Assembly: GCF_014650915.1 (NCBI RefSeq)
Contig: NZ_BMVW01000013.1
Span: 143,928-207,927 of the forward strand
Length of the DNA: 64,000 nucleotides
DNA from: Streptomyces poonensis
GTDB taxonomy: Bacteria; Actinomycetota; Actinomycetes; Streptomycetales; Streptomycetaceae
Direction of reading: 5' to 3'
The position numbers and the translations under genes are program-made. The notes under the pieces were generated by a model. It did not search any database. It was not told the origin of the DNA and saw only the letters and a list, made by a program, of their open reading frames with translations. The first letter of the stretch is position 1. Each line of letters starts with the position of its first letter. This document shows, piece after piece, positions 32,861 to 44,433 of the stretch.

Positions 32861-34543
32861 TCAGTCCGGTGACGGGGCATCCGGTGCACCTGGTGCGATG
32901 CCGGGTGCACCGTCGGGTACGACCGGACCCGCCGCCGTGTCGAACGCGTGGGTCACCTCGGGTGCGCTGCCCGGGGCGAGGAGCGCGCGCGCTCGTTCCT
33001 CGTGGCGGCGGTCGCTCGCCGTCAGCCGGGCGTGGTGCTGCGCGAGGTGCTCGGACCAGGAGGGCACCAGGTAGTTCTCGACGTACCGTGCCGGATCGTT
33101 GCCGTCCTGGTAGAGACCCCAGGTGAGCGCTCCGGTACGGCGTCGTGACCGGGCGACGTACGCCATGCGGTCCGTGAACTCGGCGCCCTTGCCCGGGGCG
33201 ACGCGGTACGCGACGGACACCAGCACGGGACCGTCCGAGGGGCCGGGCTCGAACACCAGCGGCGGCGCGGGCCAGTGGCTCGACGGAGACGGATCGATGT
33301 CCTGGGCGTCATGCAGCGGCCAGCGGCGCACGGTGACCGCGCCGGCCAGCATCAGGACGGCGCCGGCCAGCAGCGCGGCGGTCAGGCTGAACCGGTCGGC
33401 CACGGCACCCCACACGGGTGCCGCCAGCGCCTGCCCGCCCTGGAAGACCAGGAGGTAGACGGCGAGCCCACGGGCCCTGACCCAGCCCGGAAGCCGCATC
33501 TGCACAGCCGTGTTGAGCGTGGAGAGCCCGGCGATCCAGGCGAGCCCGGCGGGCAGCAGCGCGACCGCCACCAGCCACGGCACCCGGACGAGGGCCAGCG
33601 CGGCCAGGACGGCGGCGAAGGCCAGCGTGCCCGCGACGAGGGTGCCGTTGGCGCCGAGGGCCCTGCCGATCCGGGGCAGCACGAAGGCCCCGCCCACGGC
33701 ACCGGCCCCCACCACGCCCAGCAGCACCCCGTAGCCACCCGCGCCCAGGCCGAGGGACCGGCTCGCGGTCAGCGGCAGCAGGGCCCACAGCGCGGCGCCG
33801 CCGGGAACGAACAGCATCGTCCGCAGGAGGACCCGGCGGACTCCCGGCGAGTGCCACACATAGCGGCGGGCCGCGTACAGGGCGGTCAGCAGCCCCTCGT
33901 TCCCGCCGGGCCGGGGCGTCGCCGCCGGCCGCCGCCAGGCCATCAGCACGCCGGCGATGCCGAGGTAGGAGGCCGCGTTGAAGGCGAAGACCCAGCCCGG
34001 TCCCGCCGCCGTGACCACCGCGCCGCCGACGGCGGGCCCGACCGCGCGGGCCAGGTTCATGTTCACCGCGCCGAGCGCGGCCGCCTGGCCGAGGCGCTCC
34101 CGCTCCACCAGCTCCGGCTGGACGGCCTGCCAGGCCGGTCCCATCAGGGCCGTACCGCACCCCAGCAGGAAGGTGAGGGCCAGCAGCGTCAGCGGGGTGA
34201 GGGCGTCCGCGAACGCCAGCGCGGTCAGCACGCAGGAGACCGCCAGCATGGCGAACTGGGCCGTCAGCAGCACCGCACGGCGGTCGAAGCGGTCGGCGAG
34301 CACACCGGAGGGCAGGGCCAGCAGCACGATGGGCAGACTGGACGCCGTCTGCACGAGGGTCACCAGCGCGGCGCTCTCCCCGACCAGCAGCCACTGCGCG
34401 CCGACGGTCTGCATCCAGGTGCCGGTGTTCGAGACCAGCTGGGCGATCCACAGCGCCCGGAAGACGCGGGCCGCCAGGGGTGCCCAGGGGGAGTCGGGTC
34501 TGGCGGGCTCAGGGGATCTCGGTGGGGTGTGTGCGGAGCTCAT
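32861..34543 (-). CDS. MFS exporter with C-terminal ABM-like domain (MFS_3 family)
   Basis: 560 residues from ATG 34543; a longer open frame upstream is not used. Roughly twelve membrane spans, with family markers RALWIAQLVSNTGTWMQTVG and LPSGVLADRFDRRAVLL. After the last span (about residue 405) a soluble domain with VLVSVAYRVAPGKGAEF and NYLVPSWSEHLAQHHARLT resembles an antibiotic biosynthesis monooxygenase fold, as in several MFS_3 proteins. It probably exports a small molecule such as a siderophore or drug; the substrate is unknown. Confidence 0.88.
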   Translation of the reverse strand: MSSAHTPPRSPEPARPDSPWAPLAARVFRALWIAQLVSNTGTWMQTVGAQWLLVGESAALVTLVQTASSLPIVLLALPSGVLADRFDRRAVLLTAQFAMLAVSCVLTALAFADALTPLTLLALTFLLGCGTALMGPAWQAVQPELVERERLGQAAALGAVNMNLARAVGPAVGGAVVTAAGPGWVFAFNAASYLGIAGVLMAWRRPAATPRPGGNEGLLTALYAARRYVWHSPGVRRVLLRTMLFVPGGAALWALLPLTASRSLGLGAGGYGVLLGVVGAGAVGGAFVLPRIGRALGANGTLVAGTLAFAAVLAALALVRVPWLVAVALLPAGLAWIAGLSTLNTAVQMRLPGWVRARGLAVYLLVFQGGQALAAPVWGAVADRFSLTAALLAGAVLMLAGAVTVRRWPLHDAQDIDPSPSSHWPAPPLVFEPGPSDGPVLVSVAYRVAPGKGAEFTDRMAYVARSRRRTGALTWGLYQDGNDPARYVENYLVPSWSEHLAQHHARLTASDRRHEERARALLAPGSAPEVTHAFDTAAGPVVPDGAPGIAPGAPDAPSPD

Positions 34544-34982
34544 CCTGGTCCAGGCCGGTGGGGAGTGCGGATGCGGACGGCCTCCGGCCGGGCCGTGCGC
34601 GTTTGCGTGCTGTGGTGTGTCCGTAGGGCCTGGGCCCGTGGCCTGCGGCCGCCGACCGGGAGCGCCGACACCTTCTGCGTCTCCCCGCCGGAGCGGGACC
34701 GTGCTTGCCGTGCTCGCCCGGCCAGCAACGTAGGCGTGCACGGCGGGCCCGCTTGTTCCGTCAGCGCACCGCTCGCGTCCGCACAGCGCACAGCGCACGC
34801 AGAGCCCACTGCGCGGGGTCTCCTCGGTGCGCTGAAGGACCAGTGGAGGTGCGCTCGCGGGCAACCACCGCTCGCCGGACGGTCCTAGCGTGACGGGCGA
34901 CGGAACCGGAGCGCTCGGCGCGCGTCTGACCGTCATCGCCGGAAGGGCCGGCGGCACGCCACTGAACCACCAGGAGACACAC
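34544..34982. other. 439-nt divergent intergenic region
   Basis: Lies between the MFS and esterase starts. A TAGCGT hexamer at 34886-34891 could be a -10 element for the esterase; otherwise it is GC-rich with no recognisable gene. Confidence 0.4.
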
Positions 34983-35972
34983 ATGTCCGATTCCGTCGCA
35001 CCGAACCAGCCGGGCCGGCCCGTCCGTCCTGTCCTCGAGCCCGCCGCCCAGGAGTTCGTCGAGGCCACCGCGAACCCGCCGTACCTGTTCGACCTCGGTC
35101 CGGCCGAGGGCCGCAAGACCGTCGACGAGGTGCAGTCCGGTGAGATCGACAAGCCGGCCGTCGACGAGGAGTGGATCACCGTCTCCGGCGGGCCCACCGG
35201 CAGCGTCCGCGCCCGCGTCGTCAAGCCCGCCGGGGACCGGGGCACCCTGCCGGTGATCCTGTACATCCACGGCGCCGGCTGGGTGTTCGGCAACGCCCAC
35301 ACCCACGACCGCCTGGTGCGCGAACTCGCCGTCGGCGCCGGCGCCGCGGTGGTCTTCCCCGAGTACGACCTCTCGCCCGAGGCCCGCTACCCGGTCGCCA
35401 TCGAGCAGAACTACGCCGTCGCCCGCTGGGTCGTGGAGGAGGGCGCGGCCAAGGGCCTGGACGGTGCGCGGCTGGCCGTGGCCGGTGACTCCGTGGGCGG
35501 CAACATGACCGCCGCGCTGACACTGATGGCCAAGGAGCGCGGCGACCTGCCCCTGGTGCAGCAGGTGCTGTTCTACCCGGTGACCGACGCGGGCTTCGAC
35601 ACCGGCTCCTACCACCAGTTCGCGACAGGCTACTTCCTGCGCCGCGACGGCATGCAGTGGTTCTGGGACCAGTACACCACCGACCCCGACCGGCGCGCCG
35701 AGATCACCGCCTCCCCGCTGCGCGCCACCACCGAGCAGCTCACCGGCCTCCCCCCGGCCCTGGTCATCACCGCCGAGGCCGATGTGCTGCGTGACGAGGG
35801 CGAGGCCTACGCCAACAAGCTGCGCGAGGCCGGAGTGCCCGTCACCGCCGTCCGCTACCAGGGCATCATCCACGACTTCGTGATGCTCAACGCCCTGCGC
35901 GGCACGCACGCCGCCGACGCCGCCATCAACCAGGCGGTCGCCGTCCTGCGCACGGCCCTGCACGCCGCCTGA
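34983..35972 (+). CDS. Alpha/beta hydrolase of the HSL (Aes-like) esterase family
   Basis: 329 residues from ATG 34983, with AGGAGA 6 nt upstream. The oxyanion motif is ILYIHGAGWVFGN (HGAG in place of HGGG), the nucleophile elbow GDSVGGNM (Ser), the acid ITAEADVLRDEGE (Asp), and the His in GIIHDFVMLNAL. The family hydrolyses short-chain esters. It is followed by a strong hairpin facing the UvrA-like gene. Confidence 0.92.
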   Translation: MSDSVAPNQPGRPVRPVLEPAAQEFVEATANPPYLFDLGPAEGRKTVDEVQSGEIDKPAVDEEWITVSGGPTGSVRARVVKPAGDRGTLPVILYIHGAGWVFGNAHTHDRLVRELAVGAGAAVVFPEYDLSPEARYPVAIEQNYAVARWVVEEGAAKGLDGARLAVAGDSVGGNMTAALTLMAKERGDLPLVQQVLFYPVTDAGFDTGSYHQFATGYFLRRDGMQWFWDQYTTDPDRRAEITASPLRATTEQLTGLPPALVITAEADVLRDEGEAYANKLREAGVPVTAVRYQGIIHDFVMLNALRGTHAADAAINQAVAVLRTALHAA

Positions 35973-36003
35973 GCGCGCGGTGCCGGAGGAGGGGAGAGCC
36001 CGG

Positions 36004-36041
36004 CCGGGGGCCGCGCGTCCGTGCGGACGCGCGGCCCCCGG
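36004..36041. terminator. Bidirectional hairpin terminator
   Basis: Perfect 18-bp stem CCGGGGGCCGCGCGTCCG with loop TG, between the convergent esterase and UvrA-like genes. Confidence 0.85.
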
Positions 36042-36064
36042 TGCGTTCCGGCACCGGTGCCGGG

Positions 36065-38455
<2,391 letters not shown>

Positions 38456-38570
38456 GATGATCTCCGTAAGGTGTCGTGCGGAGCCGTCTGCGCGGTCTCC
38501 GTCGGCGTCGCCTGGCTCGCTCGCGTGCCGGTGCTCATCGGACGGTTGAGCCCCGTCTCCGGGTACGGCG

Positions 38571-39026
<456 letters not shown>

Positions 39027-39110
39027 GCGCGTGATCGTGCCACGCCGTACGGGAGTTGCCCAGTGCCGCAGGTGTCCGGGCCGCTGCCCCGCCGTCCTCT
39101 CCCGCCGGGC

Positions 39111-40049
39111 TCAGCCGACGGCCGGGAACACGAACCGTACGCCGGTCAGCCGCTCCGACAGCTCCCACAGACGGCGGCCGGTCCCGGGGTCGTCCGCCGC
39201 GGGGGACAGCCGTACCCGCGTCGGCGCGCCGCGCAGCTCGGCCGGGCCGTCGGGCCCGATGAACTCACCGCCCGCCGCGTCCGGGTCGGTCGCCGCGTAC
39301 AGCTGGGGCAGTGCGCCCCGGGCGGGGGGCTGGGCGAGGAGCGGGCTCCCGATACGGCCGAACACGATCCGCCAGAGCCTGGTCGGCGCACTCGTCTGCA
39401 GGTTGGTCGCGGTGTAGCCGGGATGGGCGAGCAGGCTGCGCACCGGGCTGCCGGCCGTGGTCAGCCGCCGGTGGAGTTCCCGGCCGAAGACGGCATTGGC
39501 GAGCTTCGACTGGTTGTAGAAGGCCATCGGCGCGTAGCCGCGCTCACCGGTGATGTCGTCGAAGCGGATGTGCCCCTGGCGGTGGTTGACCGAGCTCACC
39601 GTGACCACGCGGGGGTCCCGCCCGGCGGTCAGCAGGTCGAGGAGCAGCCCGGTGAGCGCGAAGTGCCCGAGGTGGTTGCAGGCGAACTGCAGCTCGTGAC
39701 CCTGCGCGCTCAGGGAGCGTGGCGGTGCCATCACCCCGGCGTTGTTGACGAGCACGTCCACCCGCGGACGGTCGGCGCGCAGCCGGTCGGCGAAGTCCCG
39801 TACCGAGTCCAGATCGGCGAGGTCGAGACGGCGTACCTCCAGGTCGGCGGACGGCTGTGCGGCGGTGATCTCCGCGACCGCCCGGTGGCCCTTGTCCTCG
39901 TCGCGCACCGCGAGGATCACGTGCCCGCCCCGGCGGGCGAGCGCCCGGGTGGTCGCCAGACCGAGGCCGCTGTTGGCCCCGGTGACGACGAACACCCGCC
40001 CGGTCTGGTCCGGGATCTGTCCGGCGGTCCAGCGCTGCTGCTTGCTCAT
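39111..40049 (-). CDS. Short-chain dehydrogenase (retinol dehydrogenase-like SDR)
   Basis: 312 residues. The Rossmann motif is VFVVTGANSGLGLATTRALA, with NNAGV, the SSVN step, and the catalytic FYNQSKLAN (Tyr-x3-Lys). The C-terminal extension IGPDGPAELRGAP is common to actinobacterial oxidoreductases of this type. ATG 40049 is chosen: a TTGACA box and CAGCAT -10 place the transcription start at or next to it and there is no ribosome-binding site, so the mRNA may be leaderless. It is divergent from a TetR gene that probably represses it. Confidence 0.87.
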   Translation of the reverse strand: MSKQQRWTAGQIPDQTGRVFVVTGANSGLGLATTRALARRGGHVILAVRDEDKGHRAVAEITAAQPSADLEVRRLDLADLDSVRDFADRLRADRPRVDVLVNNAGVMAPPRSLSAQGHELQFACNHLGHFALTGLLLDLLTAGRDPRVVTVSSVNHRQGHIRFDDITGERGYAPMAFYNQSKLANAVFGRELHRRLTTAGSPVRSLLAHPGYTATNLQTSAPTRLWRIVFGRIGSPLLAQPPARGALPQLYAATDPDAAGGEFIGPDGPAELRGAPTRVRLSPAADDPGTGRRLWELSERLTGVRFVFPAVG

Positions 40050-40077
40050 GCGGCACATGCTGCCGTCGGTGGCACTT

Positions 40078-40130
40078 GGTGTCAACATGAGTCTCGGTGT
40101 CATGTGAGGCATGGGGTGTACGATCGCCCG
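40078..40130. promoter_or_regulatory. Divergent leaderless promoters with TetR-like operator
   Basis: Minus strand: TTGACA (40080-40085), 17 nt, CAGCAT, then the SDR ATG about 8 nt on. Plus strand: TACGAT (40119-40124) followed by exactly 6 nt and the TetR GTG. Overlapping both is an inverted repeat ACATGA-N9-TCATGT (40085-40105) within the near-direct repeat GGTGTCA. Confidence 0.5.
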
Positions 40131-40763
40131 GTGAGCTCCCACACCTCCCGCCCCGCCGTCAGCCTCGCCCAGCGCAAACGTCAGCTCGTCTCGGACGAAC
40201 TGACCGAAGCGGCGCTGCAACTGCTCGCGGTGAAGGGGTTCGACGCGGTCACCGTCGACGAGATCGTGGCCGCCGCCGGTGTCTCCAAGCGGACGTTCTT
40301 CCGGTACTTCGCGTCGAAGGAGGACGTGGTCGTCCAGTTCCTGGCCGACATGGGCGCCGGCATGCGGGCGGAGCTGGCGGCCCGCCCCGCCGGGGAACGC
40401 CCTTCCGCGGCCCTGCTGCACGCGGTCTCCGGCCCCCTCGCGGCCTGCGCGGACCACTCCGACCATGCCGAACGGGCGCTGCGCGTCGTCCAGTTGATCC
40501 TGCGGACCCCCGCCCTGCTCGCCCGGTTCCTGGAACGCCAGGCGCAGTGGCGCGAGGAGCTGACGGCGGAGCTGGCGCACCGGCTGGGGCTCGATCCCGA
40601 CAGCCACCTGTACCCGAGGCTGGCCGCCGGAACGGCGCTGACGGCCTTCGACGCCGTACTGCACCGGTGGAGCGGCAGCGACGGCGCCGAGGACCCCGCC
40701 GAACTGGTCGGCCGGGCCTTCGCCGTCATCGCTCCGGCGCTGGACGCCGTCCCGGAGCAGTGA
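40131..40763 (+). CDS. TetR-family regulator
   Basis: 210 residues from GTG 40131, no Shine-Dalgarno. The helix-turn-helix reads FDAVTVDEIVAAAGVSKRTF, then FRYFASKEDVV. The C-terminal ligand domain is unremarkable. Divergent from the SDR gene, so the likely target is the shared promoter. Its stop abuts the end of the opposing SGNH hydrolase gene. Confidence 0.9.
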   Translation: MSSHTSRPAVSLAQRKRQLVSDELTEAALQLLAVKGFDAVTVDEIVAAAGVSKRTFFRYFASKEDVVVQFLADMGAGMRAELAARPAGERPSAALLHAVSGPLAACADHSDHAERALRVVQLILRTPALLARFLERQAQWREELTAELAHRLGLDPDSHLYPRLAAGTALTAFDAVLHRWSGSDGAEDPAELVGRAFAVIAPALDAVPEQ

Positions 40764-41666
40764 TCATCCGGTCCGCGGGCGGCCCTGCCCGGCGCCGCGG
40801 GCGGAGGACAGCCACCGGGCGGCGAGATCGGTGACGACGGCACCGCCCCGGTCGCTGAGGTGGATGTGGTCGACGAACAGTTCGAGTCCGTTGCCGCGGG
40901 CCACCTCGTCCCAGCTGCGTCCGAGCAGATAGTGCTCGGAGGCCGCCAGGTAGGCCGTGGTGAAGCTGAAGTCGTAGGCGGGCCGGTGGCGGCTCGTGTC
41001 GCGCAGGCGGTCGGTGAACCGTTCGTTCACGGGCACGTAGTCGGCGCCGGTGCGGGCGGCGGTCTCCTTGATCGCGGCGTTGTAGTCGCGGAGCCTGCGG
41101 TTGATCCCGGCGTCGAGGTCCTCGCCGAGCGGGGGCAGGGACATCAGCGCGACACGGGCGGAGGTCCTGTCCTCGATCCGGTCGACGATCGCGGCGAGGT
41201 CGGCCCGGTACTCGTCCGGTGGCACGCCGCCGCGGACGTCGTTGGTGCCGATGAGGACGGTGACCAGGTCCGGGTCGCACGCCACGATGTCGCTGTCGAC
41301 GCGCTCCAGCAGGTCGGCGCCGGTGTCGCCGTTGGCACCGGCGTTGACGAACACGTGGTCGCGCAGCCCGGGCCGCTCGCGCAGGTCCGTGACCCAGTCC
41401 CGGCCGAGCGTGCCCTGGGTCATGCTCGCCCCGGCCGCGACGACCACCGGGCCACCGCCCCGCGGGCGGCCGTCGGCACAGGCGTCGGCCGGTGGGTTGA
41501 CGGGCGGGCGCAGGAACGTGAGATAGCCGACGGCGCCCGCGGTGCCGAGCACGGCGAGGGCCACGGCGCAGAGGGGGAGGACGACGCGCTTCTTCGCGAG
41601 TGGCTTGAGTGGCCTGAGCGCCTTGAACGGGCTGCTGGGCGTCCAGGAAGTGAACGGCTCTCTCAT
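40764..41666 (-). CDS. Membrane-anchored SGNH/GDSL hydrolase
   Basis: 300 residues from ATG 41666. An N-terminal basic stretch and membrane anchor (VVLPLCAVALAVLGTAGAVG, about 28-47) put the enzyme outside. Block I is VVVAAGASMTQGTLG (GAS for GDS), block III VLIGTNDVRGG with the conserved Asn, and block V DHIHLSDRGG (Asp-x2-His). It is likely an esterase or acyltransferase acting on envelope or extracellular esters. It starts 2 nt after the stop of the upstream oxidoreductase, so they are coupled. Confidence 0.87.
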   Translation of the reverse strand: MREPFTSWTPSSPFKALRPLKPLAKKRVVLPLCAVALAVLGTAGAVGYLTFLRPPVNPPADACADGRPRGGGPVVVAAGASMTQGTLGRDWVTDLRERPGLRDHVFVNAGANGDTGADLLERVDSDIVACDPDLVTVLIGTNDVRGGVPPDEYRADLAAIVDRIEDRTSARVALMSLPPLGEDLDAGINRRLRDYNAAIKETAARTGADYVPVNERFTDRLRDTSRHRPAYDFSFTTAYLAASEHYLLGRSWDEVARGNGLELFVDHIHLSDRGGAVVTDLAARWLSSARGAGQGRPRTG

Positions 41667-41668
41667 GG

Positions 41669-42301
41669 TCAGCGGCCCACCGCGATCGTGTGGCCGACGG
41701 TGGCCGGGTCGGCCAGCGCGGCGAGGACGGCACGGGCCAGGTCGGTGCGGGCGATCATGATGCCGCCGCGCACGTTGCGGTCGACGGCCGTGCGGTAGGG
41801 GCGGGACCTGCCGTCGGTGAGGCGGGGCGGCCGCATGATCGTCCAGTCCAGGCCGCCGGCCCGGACGATCTCCTCGGTGCGGACGAAGTCGGCGAAGGGG
41901 CCGCGCAGCACGCGCCGCAGCAGGGGCTTGACGACGGCCCGGGTGAACGGGCCGTCGCCGTCGTCGACGACATGGCCGCCGGCGGTGACGACGACCAGGC
42001 GGCGGGTGCCGGTGGCCCGCATCGCGGTGATGATCGCGCGAGCTCCGTCGCCGCACACCGACGTGTCGCCCTTGGAGCGGGGACCCAGGGCCGAGACCAC
42101 GGCGTCCCGCCCGGCCACCGACTCCCTGATCGCCTCGGGATCCATGGCGTCGGCGGTCACCACGTCGAGGCCCGGGTGGTCCGCCCGCCGCAGGCGGGCC
42201 GGGTCCCGGACGACCGCGGTGACGTGATGGCCGGCCGCCAGTGCCTGGTCCAAGAGGTGCTGTCCGGTGCCGCCGGTGGCGCCGAAAACGGTCATACGCA
42301 T
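41669..42301 (-). CDS. NAD(P)-binding SDR-like oxidoreductase
   Basis: 210 residues from ATG 42301, with GGGAGG 6 nt upstream. The atypical SDR motif MRMTVFGATGGTGQHLLDQA, then VSALGPRSKG and LVVVTAGGHV, fits the NmrA/BVR-B-like family. It is likely a reductase or NAD(P) sensor; no substrate. First gene of a two-gene unit with the SGNH hydrolase, under two TetR-type operators. Confidence 0.88.
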   Translation of the reverse strand: MRMTVFGATGGTGQHLLDQALAAGHHVTAVVRDPARLRRADHPGLDVVTADAMDPEAIRESVAGRDAVVSALGPRSKGDTSVCGDGARAIITAMRATGTRRLVVVTAGGHVVDDGDGPFTRAVVKPLLRRVLRGPFADFVRTEEIVRAGGLDWTIMRPPRLTDGRSRPYRTAVDRNVRGGIMIARTDLARAVLAALADPATVGHTIAVGR

Positions 42302-42327
42302 GCTCGTCCTCCCGATCGGACAGGGGC

Positions 42328-42366
42328 TAGTGAACACTAACCCCCAGACTGGGCTAGTGGTCACTA
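42328..42366. promoter_or_regulatory. Twin TetR operators TAGTG-N2-CACTA
   Basis: TAGTGAACACTA (42328-42339) and TAGTGGTCACTA (42355-42366), spaced 27 bp start to start, between the divergent oxidoreductase and TetR genes. Both are perfect palindromes apart from the central pair. Confidence 0.8.
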
Positions 42367-42409
42367 ACCTGTCAATCGAAAGAGCCGGACAGCCATGGGA
42401 GGGGCGGCG

Positions 42410-42985
42410 ATGAGCACCCGGGAGCGGATCCTCGACGCGGCGGCGGACATCCTGCGCACCCGCGGCGTCGCACACGCCACGACCAAGGAGATCGCGCAGG
42501 CGACGGGTGTCTCGGAGCCCACGCTGTACAAGTACTTCCCGGACAAGGAACGGCTGCTGCTCGCCGTCCTGGAGGAGAGGGTGCCCGGGCTGTCCCAGGT
42601 CACGGTGCGCCCGGGCGAAGGCGACGTCGAGGAGAACCTCACGGAACTCGCCCACGCGGCCCTGACCTTCTACCAGCGGTCGATCCCGATGCTGGGTGCC
42701 CTTCTCGCGGACCCGCGGCGCATGGCGGCACACCGGGAGGCGATGAGCCGGCACGGCGCCGGGCCGGACCGGGCGGTCGCCGGCTTCGCCGCCTATCTGA
42801 GCGCCGAGCGGGACCTCGGGCGCATCGCGGAGGACGCCGACCCGGAGGCGGCGGCGGCCCTCCTGATCGGCGCGTGCTTCCAGGAGGCGTTCCTGCGTTA
42901 CTACGCCGAGGGGAGGGATGCCGCCGCCGCACCGCGCGCCCGGGCCGAGGCCCTGGCCCGGGCGGTCGTCAGGCCGCTGCGGTGA
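42410..42985 (+). CDS. TetR-family regulator
   Basis: 191 residues from ATG 42410, chosen for GGGAGGGG 6 nt upstream. The helix-turn-helix VAHATTKEIAQATGVSEPTL is followed by YKYFPDKERLLLAVL. Divergent from the oxidoreductase gene, with two matching palindromic operators between them, so autoregulation and control of the divergent pair are likely. Confidence 0.92.
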   Translation: MSTRERILDAAADILRTRGVAHATTKEIAQATGVSEPTLYKYFPDKERLLLAVLEERVPGLSQVTVRPGEGDVEENLTELAHAALTFYQRSIPMLGALLADPRRMAAHREAMSRHGAGPDRAVAGFAAYLSAERDLGRIAEDADPEAAAALLIGACFQEAFLRYYAEGRDAAAAPRARAEALARAVVRPLR

Positions 42986-43024
42986 CCGTCCCCGGCGCAC
43001 GGGGACGGGTGGTTCCGTGCGGCG

Positions 43025-43675
43025 TCAGCAGGCGGCCGCGAAACCGTCCAGGCGCAGCGGGGCCTCGGTGCGCGCCACGATGTCCTCGACGGTGACGCCC
43101 GGGGCGGTCTCGACGAGGGCGAGACCGTCGTCGGTGATGTCGAGGACACCGAGGTCGGTGATGATCCGGTGGACGCACCGCTCGCCGGTGAGCGGCAGCG
43201 TGCACTCCTCCAGGACCTTCGGGGAGCCGTCCTTGGCGGTGTGCTCCATGAGGACGATGACGCGGCGGGCGCCGTGCACGAGGTCCATGGCGCCGCCCAT
43301 GCCCTTGACCATCTTGCCGGGGATCATCCAGTTGGCGAGGTCGCCCCGGGCCGACACCTGCATGGCACCGAGGACGGCGGTGTCGATGTGACCGCCGCGG
43401 ATCATGCCGAACGACAGCGCGGAGTCGAAGAACGACGCCCCGGGCAGGACGGTGACCGTCTCCTTGCCGGCGTTGATCAGGTCCGGGTCGACCTCGGCCT
43501 CGGTGGGGTAGGGGCCGGTGCCGAGGATGCCGTTCTCGGAGTGGAGGACGACGTGGACGCCCGGCGGCAGATGGCCGGGGATGAGGGTGGGCAGGCCGAT
43601 GCCCAGGTTGACGTAGGAGCCGTCGGTGAGCTCGGCGGCGGCGCGGGCGGCCATCTGGTCGCGGGTCCAGGCCAT
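43025..43675 (-). CDS. CoA-transferase subunit B (3-oxoacid/3-oxoadipate type)
   Basis: 216 residues. Signature ELTDGSYVNLGIGLPTLIPG, the catalytic-glutamate segment VVLHSENGILGTGP, and the MIRGGHIDTAVLGAMQV stretch of the beta subunit. It transfers CoA from succinyl-CoA or acetyl-CoA to a 3-keto acid. The start overlaps the stop of subunit A. Last gene of the catabolic operon. From sequence alone, ScoB and PcaJ cannot be separated. Confidence 0.93.
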   Translation of the reverse strand: MAWTRDQMAARAAAELTDGSYVNLGIGLPTLIPGHLPPGVHVVLHSENGILGTGPYPTEAEVDPDLINAGKETVTVLPGASFFDSALSFGMIRGGHIDTAVLGAMQVSARGDLANWMIPGKMVKGMGGAMDLVHGARRVIVLMEHTAKDGSPKVLEECTLPLTGERCVHRIITDLGVLDITDDGLALVETAPGVTVEDIVARTEAPLRLDGFAAAC

Positions 43676-44433
43676 CAGGAACGTACCGTCCTCTTCTCGA
43701 TGGGCTTGTCGGACGCCTCTTCGGCGGTGAGCCGTACGACCCTCTGCACGTAGATGCCGGGGAGGTGGATCTCCTCCGGGCTCAGCTCGCCCGGTTCGAC
43801 GAGCTCCTCGACCTCGGCGACCGTGACGCGTCCGGCCATGGCTGCGAGGGGGTTGAAGTTGGCGGCGGCCCGGCGGAAGACGAGGTTGCCGTGCCGGTCG
43901 CCGCGCCAGGCCCGGACGAGGGCGAAGTCGGTGGTGATTCCGTGCTCCAGGACGTACGGACGGCCCGAGAAGTCGCGGGTCTCCTTGGGCGGGGAGGCGA
44001 CCGCCACCGAACCGCCCCCGGCCGCGTACCGCCAGGGCAGACCGCCCCGGGCGACCTGGGTGCCGACGCCCGCCGGGGTGTAGAAGGCGGGGATGCCCGC
44101 GCCGCCCGCGCGCAGGCGTTCGGCGAGGGTGCCCTGCGGGGTCAGCTCCACCTCCAGTTCCCCGTTGAGGTACTGCCGTGCGAACTCCTTGTTCTCGCCC
44201 ACGTAGGAACCGGTGACGCGGGCGATACGGCCCGCGGCGAGCAGCACGCCGAGGCCGCGGCCGTCGACGCCGCAGTTGTTGGAGACGACCTCCAGGCCCG
44301 TGGCGCCCTGCGCGTACAGGGCGCCGATGAGGACGTCCGGGATGCCGGAGAGGCCGAAGCCGCCGACGGCGAGCGAGGCGCCGTCGGGGATGTCGGCGAC
44401 CGCCTCGGCGGCGTCGCGGATCTCCTTGTTCAT
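43675..44433 (-). CDS. CoA-transferase subunit A
   Basis: 252 residues. The family starts with an AVADIPDGASLAVGGFGLSG motif and shows GLEVVSNNCGVDGRGLG, PAFYTPAGVGTQVA and NFNPLAAMAGRVTVAEVEEL. It pairs with the following subunit B to form the active heterotetramer and would activate the keto-acid product of the operon. The ATG overlaps the upstream SDR stop by 4 nt. Confidence 0.93.
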   Translation of the reverse strand: MNKEIRDAAEAVADIPDGASLAVGGFGLSGIPDVLIGALYAQGATGLEVVSNNCGVDGRGLGVLLAAGRIARVTGSYVGENKEFARQYLNGELEVELTPQGTLAERLRAGGAGIPAFYTPAGVGTQVARGGLPWRYAAGGGSVAVASPPKETRDFSGRPYVLEHGITTDFALVRAWRGDRHGNLVFRRAAANFNPLAAMAGRVTVAEVEELVEPGELSPEEIHLPGIYVQRVVRLTAEEASDKPIEKRTVRS

